From: Brevibacterium moorei
GTDB taxonomy: Bacteria; Actinomycetota; Actinomycetes; Actinomycetales; Brevibacteriaceae
Assembly: GCF_024580735.1 (NCBI RefSeq)
Contig: NZ_JANIJX010000002.1
Span: 149,168 to 213,167, forward strand
Direction: 5' to 3'
Length of the DNA stretch: 64,000 nt
This document shows, in pieces, positions 28,345-36,997 of this stretch. Positions within the stretch are counted from its first letter, which is position 1; each line of letters starts with the position of its first letter. The translations under genes and the position numbers were made by a program. Below the pieces are notes generated by a model. That model saw nothing but the letters and a program-made list of their open reading frames with translations. It was not told the origin of the DNA and made no database searches.

Positions 28345-29801
28345 GCCGTGTAGGTGTACACGTCACTACGACCGCGCAGGCGGGCCGGGCTGGTACCGGT
28401 GTCGCGTCTGGCCGGTTCTTCCTGGCTGGTCTCGCTGAGCGCGGGCCCGCCAACACTCCCACCATTGTCCGTTCCGCGGCCGCGTTCGCTACGACGTTTG
28501 GCGGGCGGACTGCCTATAATTCGCCCCTGTATGACACGATCCGATCCTTCTTCGAGGAGGGCGGAGGTGAGGCCGTGTTCGTGCGCGCGGTCGGTCCGGC
28601 CGCTACGACTGGCAACGCGGTCCTGAAGGACAACGCTGACGCCGATACTGTCACCCTGACGGCCTCCAGCGCTGGCGCATGGTCCGCTGGCGTGTCCATC
28701 GTGGTGACGCAGGTGGGCGCTACCGCGTTCGCTCCCGCCCGCTCCCGCCTGACCGTGACCGGTCCGGCCGGGGTGGAGTCTTTCACGGAGGCGACCGTGC
28801 TGGAGCTGGTTGAGTCGATCAACCGCCGCTCCAAGTACCTCGTGGCTACCCCTGTTCCGGGTGATAACGGCCTGCCGTCCGCCACAATTGATCCCGTCGT
28901 ACTGACTGCCGGTGATGACGACCGCGCGGCCGCTGGCGGCGCTGTCATCGCGGACGCCCTGGGCCAGATCGGAACCGAGTACGGGACCGGAGCCGTGGCC
29001 CTGCCCGGCCTGACCGCCGACACTGTGGGTGACGTGCTGCTGAACCATGCGCAGCAGTTCAACCGGGTGGCGCTCATGGCGATGGACGTTGACACGCCGG
29101 TGTCCGAGGTGGAGGGTGCTGCCGCTGAGCTGGGCCAGCATCCGGCCGCGGACTATGGCGCGATCCTGTACCCGTGGGTGACGGTGCCGGATGGTTCCGC
29201 GTCCCGCCAGTGCCCGCCGGAGGGCTATGCGGCGGCGAAGCGTTCCGAAGCGCACGCGACCTACGGCCCCTGGCGTACCCCGGCGGGTGATTTCTCCACT
29301 GCCGACTGGCTGCTGGGCACCGTGGATAACGTCTCCCAGTCCCTCAACGAGGAGCTGGTGGACCAGAACGTCACCGGCATCATGACCGGCAACGGGAAGA
29401 CCCGCCTGTACGGCTGGTGGAGCCTGTCGGAGAACTCGGAGCACTTCGAGATGCTGACCGCGCGGGACACGCTGAACTACCTCACCGTGTCCTGCCAGCA
29501 GGCGTTGGAGGAGTTCGTGTTCGACACCATCGACGGCCGCGGTCTCCTCACCGGGAAGATCGAGTCGGCGCTGGTGGGCGTCTTGGACCCCATCGCCCGC
29601 GGCAATGGCTTCTACCCCAGCTTTGACGCTGAGGGCAACGAGCTGGACCCCGGCTATCAGGTCACCGTGGACGACTCGCTGAACACCCCGGCGACCCTGG
29701 CGGAGAACAAGATCATGGCGCGTGTGGCTGTGCGCCTGTCCCCGACCGCCAACCTGATCGAACTCGAAATCGTCAAGGTTCCGTTCACCGCGGCCCTCTG
29801 A
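28341..29801 (+). CDS. Tail sheath protein
   Basis: 486 aa; the contractile layer of the tail. Features: N-terminus VGVHVTTTAQAGRAGTGVASGRFFLAGLAERGPANTP, AFATTFGGRTAYNSPLYDTIRSFFEEGGGEAVFVRAVG (the typical GG...FVRV motif), and the conserved C-terminal DSLNTPATLAENKIMARVAVRLSPTANLIELEIVK. These fit phage tail sheath (PF04984-type) proteins. ATGA overlap upstream; the tube gene follows after 22 bases. It shows that the tail is contractile. Confidence 0.9.
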   Translation: MSRVGVHVTTTAQAGRAGTGVASGRFFLAGLAERGPANTPTIVRSAAAFATTFGGRTAYNSPLYDTIRSFFEEGGGEAVFVRAVGPAATTGNAVLKDNADADTVTLTASSAGAWSAGVSIVVTQVGATAFAPARSRLTVTGPAGVESFTEATVLELVESINRRSKYLVATPVPGDNGLPSATIDPVVLTAGDDDRAAAGGAVIADALGQIGTEYGTGAVALPGLTADTVGDVLLNHAQQFNRVALMAMDVDTPVSEVEGAAAELGQHPAADYGAILYPWVTVPDGSASRQCPPEGYAAAKRSEAHATYGPWRTPAGDFSTADWLLGTVDNVSQSLNEELVDQNVTGIMTGNGKTRLYGWWSLSENSEHFEMLTARDTLNYLTVSCQQALEEFVFDTIDGRGLLTGKIESALVGVLDPIARGNGFYPSFDAEGNELDPGYQVTVDDSLNTPATLAENKIMARVAVRLSPTANLIELEIVKVPFTAAL

Positions 29802-29823
29802 CCAGAAAGGAAGGTGAAAGACG

Positions 29824-30252
29824 ATGGCAACTGGCAAGGCGACCGCTCAGCGGTCTTTCATTACCACGCTCACCGGCGGCCCCGTCCCGGTGCCGGACAC
29901 GTGGGCGAAGTTCTCCGGCGGCGACGTCGAAGCGGATTCGTCCGAGGTCTGGGAGGGTGGCGCGACCTACCCGGAACAGTTGGGCGGCCCGCCGAAGACG
30001 AACGATGTGGAGCTGGCGCGCCCGTACCGGGCGCAGCGCGATCAGCCGATCATCGACAAGCTGGTGAAGCTGGTCGGGTCGGCTACGTACACGATCAGCC
30101 GTCAGCCGACGGATGCGGACTTCGTGAAGGTTGGGAAGCCGACCACGTACCCGGATGCGCTGCTGAAGTCGATCAAGATTCCGGAGTCCGACGCCTCCAG
30201 TGGTGACGTCGCTGAGGTCACGTTTACGTTCGCAGTTCCGCGTTCGGCCTGA
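29824..30252 (+). CDS. Tail tube protein
   Basis: 142 aa, beta-rich: TAQRSFITTLTGGPVPVPDTWAKFSGGDVEADSSEVWEGG, KLVKLVGSATYTISRQPTD, GDVAEVTFTFAVPRSA. Length and the position after the sheath match the tail tube of myoviruses and Mu-like phages. AAGGAAGGTGAAAGACG is a good ribosome-binding site. A strong hairpin follows. Confidence 0.8.
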   Translation: MATGKATAQRSFITTLTGGPVPVPDTWAKFSGGDVEADSSEVWEGGATYPEQLGGPPKTNDVELARPYRAQRDQPIIDKLVKLVGSATYTISRQPTDADFVKVGKPTTYPDALLKSIKIPESDASSGDVAEVTFTFAVPRSA

Positions 30253-30264
30253 CCCCTATAGACC

Positions 30265-30289
30265 GCCCGCCCGAGTCTCCCGGGCGGGC
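30265..30289 (+). terminator. Hairpin after the tube gene
   Basis: Perfect 9-bp stem GCCCGCCCG (30265-30273) with 30281-30289, 7-base loop. The 229 bases from 30253 to 30481 hold this hairpin, a 12-bp inverted repeat flanking the CTCCCA element, and no convincing gene. Confidence 0.6.
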
Positions 30290-30389
30290 CTGTAGGGGGC
30301 CAATGGGCGTCTTGCCCACAACATCACAGCCTGTTGGTCCCCACCCCGTTACGGCCCCGCCGTGTGCGGGGGTGCGCTTTACTGCGTAC

Positions 30390-30422
30390 CTCCCACCCGG
30401 CGGGGCCGTTCTGTCTGAACCT
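30390..30422 (+). promoter_or_regulatory. CTCCCA-N21-GAACCT promoter-like motif before the tail chaperones
   Basis: CTCCCA (30390-30395), 21 bases, GAACCT (30417-30422). This is the weakest copy (first base of the -10-like box differs), but the spacing is again exactly 21. ACGGCCCCGCCG upstream and CGGCGGGGCCGT just after CTCCCACC form a 12-bp stem with a long loop. Confidence 0.45.
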
Positions 30423-30481
30423 ATCCGGTAGAGCCCCGACCGCATACGGGCGGGCGGGCACAACCCCAAGAGGAGACAGCT

Positions 30482-31021
30482 GTGGGGAACGACATGGAGA
30501 ACATCACGTACGACGGTGACCAGCCGCAGGCGGAGACCGGTAGTGAGGTGCAGACGCTCGGCCTGGATTCGGCCCTGTCGCGGCTCAAGCGCGCGGTGGA
30601 GTCGAAGACGACGAACACGGTCACCTACGACGTGCCCGATGACGTGCTGGAGGGCGTGAACCTGGCACTGGAGTTCAACGCGAACATCAGCACGGCGGAG
30701 CTGGAGACGTGGCAGAAGCGGTCCCGGCGTAAGGGTTCGCGTCAGAAGGAAGACGTGGACTCGGGCAAGGTTGCCGCGCTGGCGCTGGTGGAGAAGTCCG
30801 TGGCCGTGTACATGGGCGGCAAGAAGCTGACCGACGGCGACGGGGACGCGGTGACTCTCCGCTCGGAGGAAATGATGTCGCTGACCGGGGTCACGAATGC
30901 TGCGGATGGTGTCCGCGCGCTGCTGGGTGACGGCCTGGCCACGTCGTTCTCCGATGCCCTGGTGCAGGCCGCAGGGTACGGCTCGGAGGTTATCGCGGGA
31001 AACCCTATGTCCAGCAACTGA
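30482..31021 (+). CDS. Tail assembly chaperone, short form (G)
   Basis: 179 aa from GTG 30482 (AAGAGGAGACAG upstream; ATG 30494 is an alternative). Helical (LGLDSALSRLKRAVES, LEFNANISTAELETWQKRSRRKGSRQK) with acidic start. It lies immediately before the tape measure gene, where the two chaperone products are always found in long-tailed phages. The last codons contain the slippery heptamer, see the long form. Confidence 0.8.
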   Translation: MGNDMENITYDGDQPQAETGSEVQTLGLDSALSRLKRAVESKTTNTVTYDVPDDVLEGVNLALEFNANISTAELETWQKRSRRKGSRQKEDVDSGKVAALALVEKSVAVYMGGKKLTDGDGDAVTLRSEEMMSLTGVTNAADGVRALLGDGLATSFSDALVQAAGYGSEVIAGNPMSSN

Positions 31022-31206
31022 TCCCCCTCCTCCAGGCGGAGGACGAGCTGCAAGCGGCCGCGCTGGTGTGCGAAGTGTTCAAGCTCGATCCCGCGATGGT
31101 CCTGGAGGAACCGGATCAGTTCAAGGTGGCGGCCCGTCTCGCTGCGGCCCTGTACGTGCAGGAGGAGAAGAAGCGGGCGGCCGACGAAATCGGCAAGAAG
31201 AAATGA
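30482..31206 (+). CDS. Tail assembly chaperone, long form (GT) by -1 frameshift
   Basis: GGGAAAC at 30997-31003 is a classic slippery heptamer, in the right phase (G GGA AAC). A -1 shift bypasses the stop at 31019 and continues as PYVQQLIPLLQAEDELQ... to EIGKKK and TGA at 31204, adding 67 residues for a total of about 241. A CCTCC/GGAGG hairpin lies 25 bases downstream. The extension is helical and very charged, as in lambda gpGT, where the T part binds the tape measure protein. The extension frame has no start codon or ribosome-binding site of its own near its beginning. Confidence 0.85.
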
Positions 31207-31209
31207 GGG

Positions 31210-34200
31210 GTGGCGGTGGCTGAAACAGTCCAGTTCACAATCGACCTGCGCGATCAGATGAGCGCGAAAATCCGTCAGGTTACGAGCGCACTGGATGGAG
31301 CCACCGCCGCCACGGAGGACGTTGCGAAGGCGTCCGACGAGAAGAATTTTGGGTATGAGGGCGCGGCCAAGAGCGCGGGCGCGTTCGAGAAGGCCCTGGA
31401 CCGGGTGAACGGTTCCGGCCGGAAGGTTGGCAGCACCGGAGGCGCAATGGCTGACGCCATGAACCGGGCTGGGTCCGCGATGGACGGGTCCGCGAAGAAG
31501 ACCGATGGAATGTCGGCCGCGATGGAGCGGATGGGCGGGTCCGCGCGCACTGGCGCGGACCGGGTGACGTCAGCGGTCAACGGTATCGCCACCCGGACCC
31601 GCTCCGCCGCCGACCGGGTTACGTCCCCGTTCAAGGCGCTTGGGTCGAAAATGGCTCCGCTGGGGCAGAAGGCCGCGGGCGCGTTCGAGTCCTCGTTCAA
31701 GAAGGGCATGGAAGGCGTCAAGAAGACGGCGGAGGTTACTGGCGGCGCTGTCGTCGGCGTGCTTGGAACCGCGCTGGGTAAGGGCTTCAACCGCCTGTCG
31801 AACATCGACGCCGCCCAAGCGAAGCTGAAGGGCCTTGGCAACGATGCGAAGTCCGTGGACACGATCATGGCCAACGCTAATGAGGCGGTCTCCGGTACGG
31901 CTTTCAGCCTGGACGCGGCTGCCACCACGGCCGCTGGTGCCGTCGCGGCTGGAATCAAGCCTGGTAAAGAACTGACCGGTGTTCTGAAGACCGTGGCAAA
32001 CTCGGCTGCGGCCAGCGGGTCCGATATGGGCGAGATGGGCATCATCTTTAACAAGGTGGCCGCCAGCGGGAAGGCACAGACGGACAGCCTGAACATGCTG
32101 GCCGACCGCGGCCTGCCGATCTTCACCGCCCTGCAGCAGGTCACGGGGAAAACCGGCGACGAACTCAACAAGTTCGTGTCGGGCGGCAAGGTCGATTTTG
32201 CCATGTACGCGAAGGCCGCGAAGCTAGCCTCCGGCACGGTGGCGGACGAGATGGGTAACACCCTCACGGGCACGTTCCAGAACCTCAACGCGGCCCTGGG
32301 TCGCATGGGCGCGACCATGCTGGAAGGCATCTTCCCGACGGTTGCGGTGCTGGGCCAGGGCGCGCAGAAACTCATCTCCGCCCTGGCTAAGTCACTGGCC
32401 CCGGCGTCGGAGGCTATCGGCAAGGCGCTGCAGCCCGTTGCGGACAAGCTGGGCAAGATATTTGCGTCCCTCGCTGATGACGGTGTGATGGACGGCCTGG
32501 TGAAGACGATTCAGGACATGGCCCCGGTGTTGGCTCCGCTGCTCGGAGGTCTGGCTGCCATGTCGTCCGGCCTGTTGTCGAAGATTCCCCTGCTGGGTTC
32601 CCTGTTCCCGGCGATCAACCCGTTGGTGGGTGTGCTGGCCGGGCTGGTAGCTATCTCCCCGGAACTCCGGTCCGCGCTCATGGGCGTGGTGACCATGCTG
32701 GGAGATACCCTCCTCCCCCTGTTCAAGGACGCGGGCCCGGCGTTGGGCGGCGGACTGAAGGACATTCTGATGCAGGTGGCGGGGGTGCTGGCGCAGGTCG
32801 TGAAGATGGCTACCCCGCTGATCCAGTCGCTTCTGCAGACCATAGTTCCGCTGATCGGGACGGTTATTGGCGTGGTGATGACGCTGGTGAAGGCCCTCAT
32901 GCCCGCCATATCCTCCGTCATCGGGGCTCTGTCGCCCGTGGTGCAGGCTATCGGCGCTGTCATCGGGGCCGTCATGCCGATTGTGTCTGTCCTGGTGAAG
33001 GTGCTGGCGGCGATCCTGATTCCCGTCGTGAAGGTGTTGGCCGCGGTGTTCTCCGCCGTGTTTGGGGTGGTTGCCCGTGTGGTGACGGTGGCGCTGAATA
33101 TCGTGGCCGGGGTGTTGGGTGGCATTATCCCGTTCTTTACTCAGGTCATACCGGCCGCCGTTCGCTGGTTCGCTGGCGTGTTCTCTGGCGTTTGGGCGGG
33201 GATTATGACGGCCGTTCAGGCGGTCGTGGGATGGTTCCAGACTAGCGTGGTTCCGGTCTTCCAGGCAGTCTGGACCGGCATCGCCACAACCCTACAGTGG
33301 TTGTGGAATTTCGTGATCAAACCTATCTGGACCGTCATTCAGTTCGCGTTCCTCGCCCTGGCAACCGCAATCGGCCTGTACTGGAAGATCGTGCTGAAGC
33401 CCGTCTTCACGGCTATCTCCCTGGTGGCGCAATGGCTGTGGAACACCGTTCTGAAGCCCGTTTTCGGATGGATTCAGAACGGCTGGAACTTCCTCGTGAA
33501 CGGCATCAAACTGCTATGGGAGTCCGTCCTCCGCCCGGCGTTCAGTGCTGTTGGCGCATTCGCTGGTTGGCTGTGGAACAGCGCGATCAAGCCCGCTTTA
33601 AATGGCATCAAGGCCGGGTGGACGTTGATGGTCAACGGCATCAAGGCGGCCTGGACCAATCTGCTGAAACCCGCCCTGTCAGCGGTCGGCACCGCCGTGA
33701 AGTTCCTGAAGGACAGCGTGTGGACGCCAACCGTCAACGGGATCAAGTCCGCCTGGAGCGTCATGGCGGGCGGAATCCGCAACGTCAAGACGTCCATCAT
33801 TGATCCGGTCTTTGAAGGGATCAAGAAGGCCGTCCACGCGGTGAAGACCGCCTTCGAGAAGGCGAAAGACGGTATCGGGACGGCCTGGGGGAAGCTGAAG
33901 GAAATCACCCGGAAGCCCGTTGAGTTCATCGTCAACACGGTCTACACGAACGGTATCCAGAAGGTCTGGAACGGCATCGCCAACGCTGTCGGCATGAAGG
34001 ACAAGACGCTGCCCGATGTGAAGTTCGCTGACGGCGGTGTCATGCCCGGGTACACGCCCGGCCGGGACGTGCATCACTTCTACTCCCCCACCGCGGGCGG
34101 CCTGCACCTGTCCGGCGGTGAGGCGATCATGCGGCCGGAGTTCACCCGCGCGGTCGGCGGGCCCGTCGGTATCGCGCAGATGAACACGGCGGCCAAGCAG

Positions 34201-35553
34201 GGCGGGAGCCGCGGCCTGGCGAACTATCTGAAGTTCGGCGGGGAGTCCTCCAGCGCGTTCGCGGATGGTGGCGTGTGGGCGGCGGCCGGGAAGAACGGCG
34301 GCGCTCTGCCGTCGGCGGTGTCCCGCGCGCAGGCGTGGGCGCGGTCCCAGGTCGGCAAGCCGTACATCTGGGGCGGTACGGGACCGGCCGGGTATGACTG
34401 CTCCGGGTTCATGTCCGCGATCACGAACGTGCTCACCGGCCGGTCTCCGTACAATCGTCTGTTCGCTACGGGGTCGTTCGGTCGCAATCGTGGCGTGGCG
34501 GGCTTCCAGCCGGGCTTGCAGGGGTCCGCGTTCTCCATTGGCGTGTCTCCCAACACGGGTTCCGGTATTGGTCACACGGCGGGCACGCTGGGCGGCATGA
34601 ACGTGGAGAGCTATGGCCACCACGGCCCGGCAACCGGCGGCGGGGCGCGCGGTGCCGACGACAGCCTGTTCCCGTGGAAGTTCCACCTGCCAACCGTCGG
34701 CGGGCAGTTCGTGTCCGGCGGCGGTCGGACTGGAGGCGGCGGCGGGGGTTCGCTCATCAACCTGTCCCCGTTGACGAACCTGATCAAGAAGCTGGCGAAG
34801 ATTCCGAAGGCGGGCGGCTGGTCGGACATGATCAGTGGCGCGGTGAAGGGCATGATCAACAAGCTGGTGTCCGTGGCCACGCCTTTCGGTGGCGGTGGTG
34901 CTATCGCGGAGACGGCTTCCAAGTGGGTGTCCGCGGGGAAGGCTATGGCCGTGCGCGCCAAGGGCATTGCGTGGGCGCTGCAGCAGGGTTGGGGCCCGGC
35001 TGAGGTCAAGGACATGGACTGGATCATCCAGCGGGAATCCGGGTGGAATAACAAGTCCACGGGCGGTACGTCGTCCGCAACGGGACTCCCCCAGTTCCTC
35101 ACGATGCAGTGCGATGAGCAGGGGTTCGCGGCTCCGCTGTCGCAGTACAGCATGGAGTTCCAGCTCCAGGCTATGAAGCGGTATGTGGACGGCCGGTTCG
35201 GGAACTTCGCCAAGGCGAAGGCGTTTTGGCAGTCGCACCACTGGTATGACCAGGGCGGCGTGATTCCGACGAGCCTGGGCGTGTACGACAACGGCGGGTT
35301 CATGCCGCCGGGCGGGGCCGGGTTGAACCTGTCGTCGTCGTCGGAGTATGTGCTGACGGGCCCGCAGTCGGACCTCCTCACGGCTGGACTGCGGCAGATG
35401 CAGGCGGCCCCCGCCGGTGGTGGCGGCATGGTCACGGTGGAGGTCACTGTGACGGGTGACGTGTACGGCGTGGACGACCTGGAGGAGCGTCTGCAGGACG
35501 GCATTGAAGAAGGTATGGAACGCGTGCTGCGTGAGTGGGAGGAGCGCCGGTAA
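31210..35553 (+). CDS. Tape measure protein with two peptidoglycan hydrolase domains
   Basis: 1447 aa, which sets a tail of roughly 200 nm. GTG 31210 (GTG 31216 also possible). N-terminal helical region with repeated GSxRKVGS/GGSART segments; hydrophobic, membrane-interacting region about residues 430-690 (MPAISSVIGALSPVVQAIGAV and similar); a repeated WLWN.V.KP / NGIK..W region about 695-870; then an NlpC/P60-like domain (Cys1064 in GYDCSGFMS, with a later His in GIGHTAG); a Gly-rich linker; a lysozyme-like transglycosylase domain (Glu1276 in WIIQRESGWNNKS, then ATGLPQFL). The stop and the next ATG overlap (TAATG). Two cell-wall enzymes in one tape measure suit penetration of a thick actinobacterial wall. 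Confidence 0.9.
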   Translation: MAVAETVQFTIDLRDQMSAKIRQVTSALDGATAATEDVAKASDEKNFGYEGAAKSAGAFEKALDRVNGSGRKVGSTGGAMADAMNRAGSAMDGSAKKTDGMSAAMERMGGSARTGADRVTSAVNGIATRTRSAADRVTSPFKALGSKMAPLGQKAAGAFESSFKKGMEGVKKTAEVTGGAVVGVLGTALGKGFNRLSNIDAAQAKLKGLGNDAKSVDTIMANANEAVSGTAFSLDAAATTAAGAVAAGIKPGKELTGVLKTVANSAAASGSDMGEMGIIFNKVAASGKAQTDSLNMLADRGLPIFTALQQVTGKTGDELNKFVSGGKVDFAMYAKAAKLASGTVADEMGNTLTGTFQNLNAALGRMGATMLEGIFPTVAVLGQGAQKLISALAKSLAPASEAIGKALQPVADKLGKIFASLADDGVMDGLVKTIQDMAPVLAPLLGGLAAMSSGLLSKIPLLGSLFPAINPLVGVLAGLVAISPELRSALMGVVTMLGDTLLPLFKDAGPALGGGLKDILMQVAGVLAQVVKMATPLIQSLLQTIVPLIGTVIGVVMTLVKALMPAISSVIGALSPVVQAIGAVIGAVMPIVSVLVKVLAAILIPVVKVLAAVFSAVFGVVARVVTVALNIVAGVLGGIIPFFTQVIPAAVRWFAGVFSGVWAGIMTAVQAVVGWFQTSVVPVFQAVWTGIATTLQWLWNFVIKPIWTVIQFAFLALATAIGLYWKIVLKPVFTAISLVAQWLWNTVLKPVFGWIQNGWNFLVNGIKLLWESVLRPAFSAVGAFAGWLWNSAIKPALNGIKAGWTLMVNGIKAAWTNLLKPALSAVGTAVKFLKDSVWTPTVNGIKSAWSVMAGGIRNVKTSIIDPVFEGIKKAVHAVKTAFEKAKDGIGTAWGKLKEITRKPVEFIVNTVYTNGIQKVWNGIANAVGMKDKTLPDVKFADGGVMPGYTPGRDVHHFYSPTAGGLHLSGGEAIMRPEFTRAVGGPVGIAQMNTAAKQGGSRGLANYLKFGGESSSAFADGGVWAAAGKNGGALPSAVSRAQAWARSQVGKPYIWGGTGPAGYDCSGFMSAITNVLTGRSPYNRLFATGSFGRNRGVAGFQPGLQGSAFSIGVSPNTGSGIGHTAGTLGGMNVESYGHHGPATGGGARGADDSLFPWKFHLPTVGGQFVSGGGRTGGGGGGSLINLSPLTNLIKKLAKIPKAGGWSDMISGAVKGMINKLVSVATPFGGGGAIAETASKWVSAGKAMAVRAKGIAWALQQGWGPAEVKDMDWIIQRESGWNNKSTGGTSSATGLPQFLTMQCDEQGFAAPLSQYSMEFQLQAMKRYVDGRFGNFAKAKAFWQSHHWYDQGGVIPTSLGVYDNGGFMPPGGAGLNLSSSSEYVLTGPQSDLLTAGLRQMQAAPAGGGGMVTVEVTVTGDVYGVDDLEERLQDGIEEGMERVLREWEERR

Positions 35554-36257
35554 TGGCGAAGAAGAAGGCGCTGCTGGGCCCGTCGTATGTGGCGGATAGC
35601 CGGTTCATTGGCGGGCGGCCGATCATCCGGGACAAGAACGGGTACACGTACGTGCTCGGGGACCGGAAGATGCGGCAGCCGCGGGAGATCAACGCGGGCG
35701 GCGGGTCCGAGTGGCAGGAGGTGAAGCGTTCCGGGCTGAAGCCGTTGATGCGGTACGGCAACCGGAAGCTGCGCACCCTGTCGTGGAAGGTGACCGTGGG
35801 CGCGGCCAACCTCCAGACGTCGTGTGAGACGCAAGCTAAGTGGTTCCGGACCCGCGCGGAGGCTGGCACGCAGATCAGGTTCTCCGGGTCGGGCAGTCCC
35901 GCGCTGGAGGAGGGCCTGTGGTGGATCATTTCGGAGTGGTCCATTGACGTGACCGCGCGGAACAAGAAGGGTGAGGTGTCCCGCGCGGATATTACCCTGA
36001 CGTTGACGGAGGCGTCGGATATTCCGACGGTGAAGGCTAAGGCGAAGAAGAAAAAGAAGAAGGGCAAGAAAAAGAAGGCGAAGAAAAAGAAGAAGGGCAA
36101 GAAGAAGCGTTATCACAAGATTAAGAAGGGTGATACGCTTTGGGATTTGGCCCGCAAGTATTATAAAGACCCCTACAAATGGAAGCGCATTGCCTCGGCC
36201 AACCGCCCAATCAAGCCCAGGAGATTGCGCATTGGTCGTAAGATTGTCATCCCCTGA
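35553..36257 (+). CDS. LysM baseplate/tail hub protein with lysine-rich linker
   Basis: 234 aa; ATG 35553 overlaps the tape measure stop. Residues 1-155 resemble the LysM tail proteins of PBSX-like phages (XkdP type; SWKVTVGAANLQTSCETQAKWFRTRAEAG). Then a ~25-residue stretch that is nearly all Lys (about 161-187), then a LysM domain (YHKIKKGDTLWDLARKYYKDPYKWKRIASANRP...IGRKIVIP), which binds peptidoglycan. It probably links the tail tip to the cell wall. The lysine stretch is unusually long. Confidence 0.8.
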   Translation: MAKKKALLGPSYVADSRFIGGRPIIRDKNGYTYVLGDRKMRQPREINAGGGSEWQEVKRSGLKPLMRYGNRKLRTLSWKVTVGAANLQTSCETQAKWFRTRAEAGTQIRFSGSGSPALEEGLWWIISEWSIDVTARNKKGEVSRADITLTLTEASDIPTVKAKAKKKKKKGKKKKAKKKKKGKKKRYHKIKKGDTLWDLARKYYKDPYKWKRIASANRPIKPRRLRIGRKIVIP

Positions 36258-36274
36258 TTGACAGCTGGAATTGA

Positions 36275-36280
36275 TATAAT
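36275..36280 (+). promoter_or_regulatory. AT-rich -10 element before the endonuclease gene
   Basis: TATAAT with TTG before it (extended -10 like) lies 6 bases before ATG 36287. TTGACA at 36258-36263 is only 11 bases away, too close for a normal -35. The AT-rich gap (TTGATATAATAATGG) contrasts with the surrounding GC-rich sequence and marks the edge of an inserted gene. Confidence 0.45.
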
Positions 36281-36286
36281 AATGGC

Positions 36287-36973
36287 ATGACGAAAGAAAT
36301 TCGGGACAGCACAGAACGGCAAAAGATCAACGTCCGGAGGTATCTGTACAAGATCGAACAGAACCAATGGGAGTTCCTGGTGGAAAGCCAGGGCGGCATG
36401 TGCGCAATTTGCCGCGAGGCTCCCCCGGTTGCGGTGGATCACGATCACCAGACGGGCAAGATTCGCGGGGCGCTGTGCCGGAAGTGCAACACCGGTCTCG
36501 GAATGTTCGGGGACTCTGCAGAAGGTTGGGAACGGGTGTTCTCCTACCTCCGCGCTGAACCCGCTTCGCTCCCGGCTCCGGTTCGGGTAGAGCGGCCCCG
36601 CGCAAAGCGGCACGTCTGCGGCAAGGGAAACACCTGCCCCGGGGAGAAGGAACTGCGCCGCATGTACGTGGACGAACGTTGGATCATTCAGGACATGGCC
36701 GACCTGATGAACTGCAACACCGGCAGCGTTATGGGATATCTGGATCGTCACGAAATCCCCCGCCGGGGCCGCAGTATGTGCGGTACTAAGTCAAGGGTGC
36801 TGCACCATTGCGGGCAAGGTAACACGTGCCCTGGAGAGGGCGAACTGAGGAGAATGTATGAGGAACTGCGGATGCCAGTCAAGAGCATCGCTGAGGCGCT
36901 TGGGCTGCGGACGGCCGGGCAGTTGTATCACTTCCTCAACATGCACGGTATTGAACGCCGCACGGGCCGATAA
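36287..36973 (+). CDS. Free-standing HNH / endonuclease VII-type homing endonuclease
   Basis: 228 aa. The endonuclease VII signature is clear: CAICREAPPVAVDHDHQTGKIRGALCRKCNTGLG, with two Cys pairs and catalytic DHDH. After it come two similar modules, each with GNTCPGE.ELRRMY followed by a helix-turn-helix (QDMADLMNCNTGSVMGYLDRH and KSIAEALGLRTAGQLYHFL), which should read the target DNA. It sits between two tail hub genes that are neighbours in related phages, has its own AT-rich promoter, and no effect on either neighbour frame. It is probably a selfish gene. Confidence 0.85.
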   Translation: MTKEIRDSTERQKINVRRYLYKIEQNQWEFLVESQGGMCAICREAPPVAVDHDHQTGKIRGALCRKCNTGLGMFGDSAEGWERVFSYLRAEPASLPAPVRVERPRAKRHVCGKGNTCPGEKELRRMYVDERWIIQDMADLMNCNTGSVMGYLDRHEIPRRGRSMCGTKSRVLHHCGQGNTCPGEGELRRMYEELRMPVKSIAEALGLRTAGQLYHFLNMHGIERRTGR

Positions 36974-36997
36974 CAGCCGCCGGGTTGTGATCCCGTA

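Noticed and set aside
36258..36280. TTGACA/TATAAT as a standard -35/-10 pair before the HNH gene
   Set aside because: The gap is 11 bases, far from 17; only the -10 is kept as likely.
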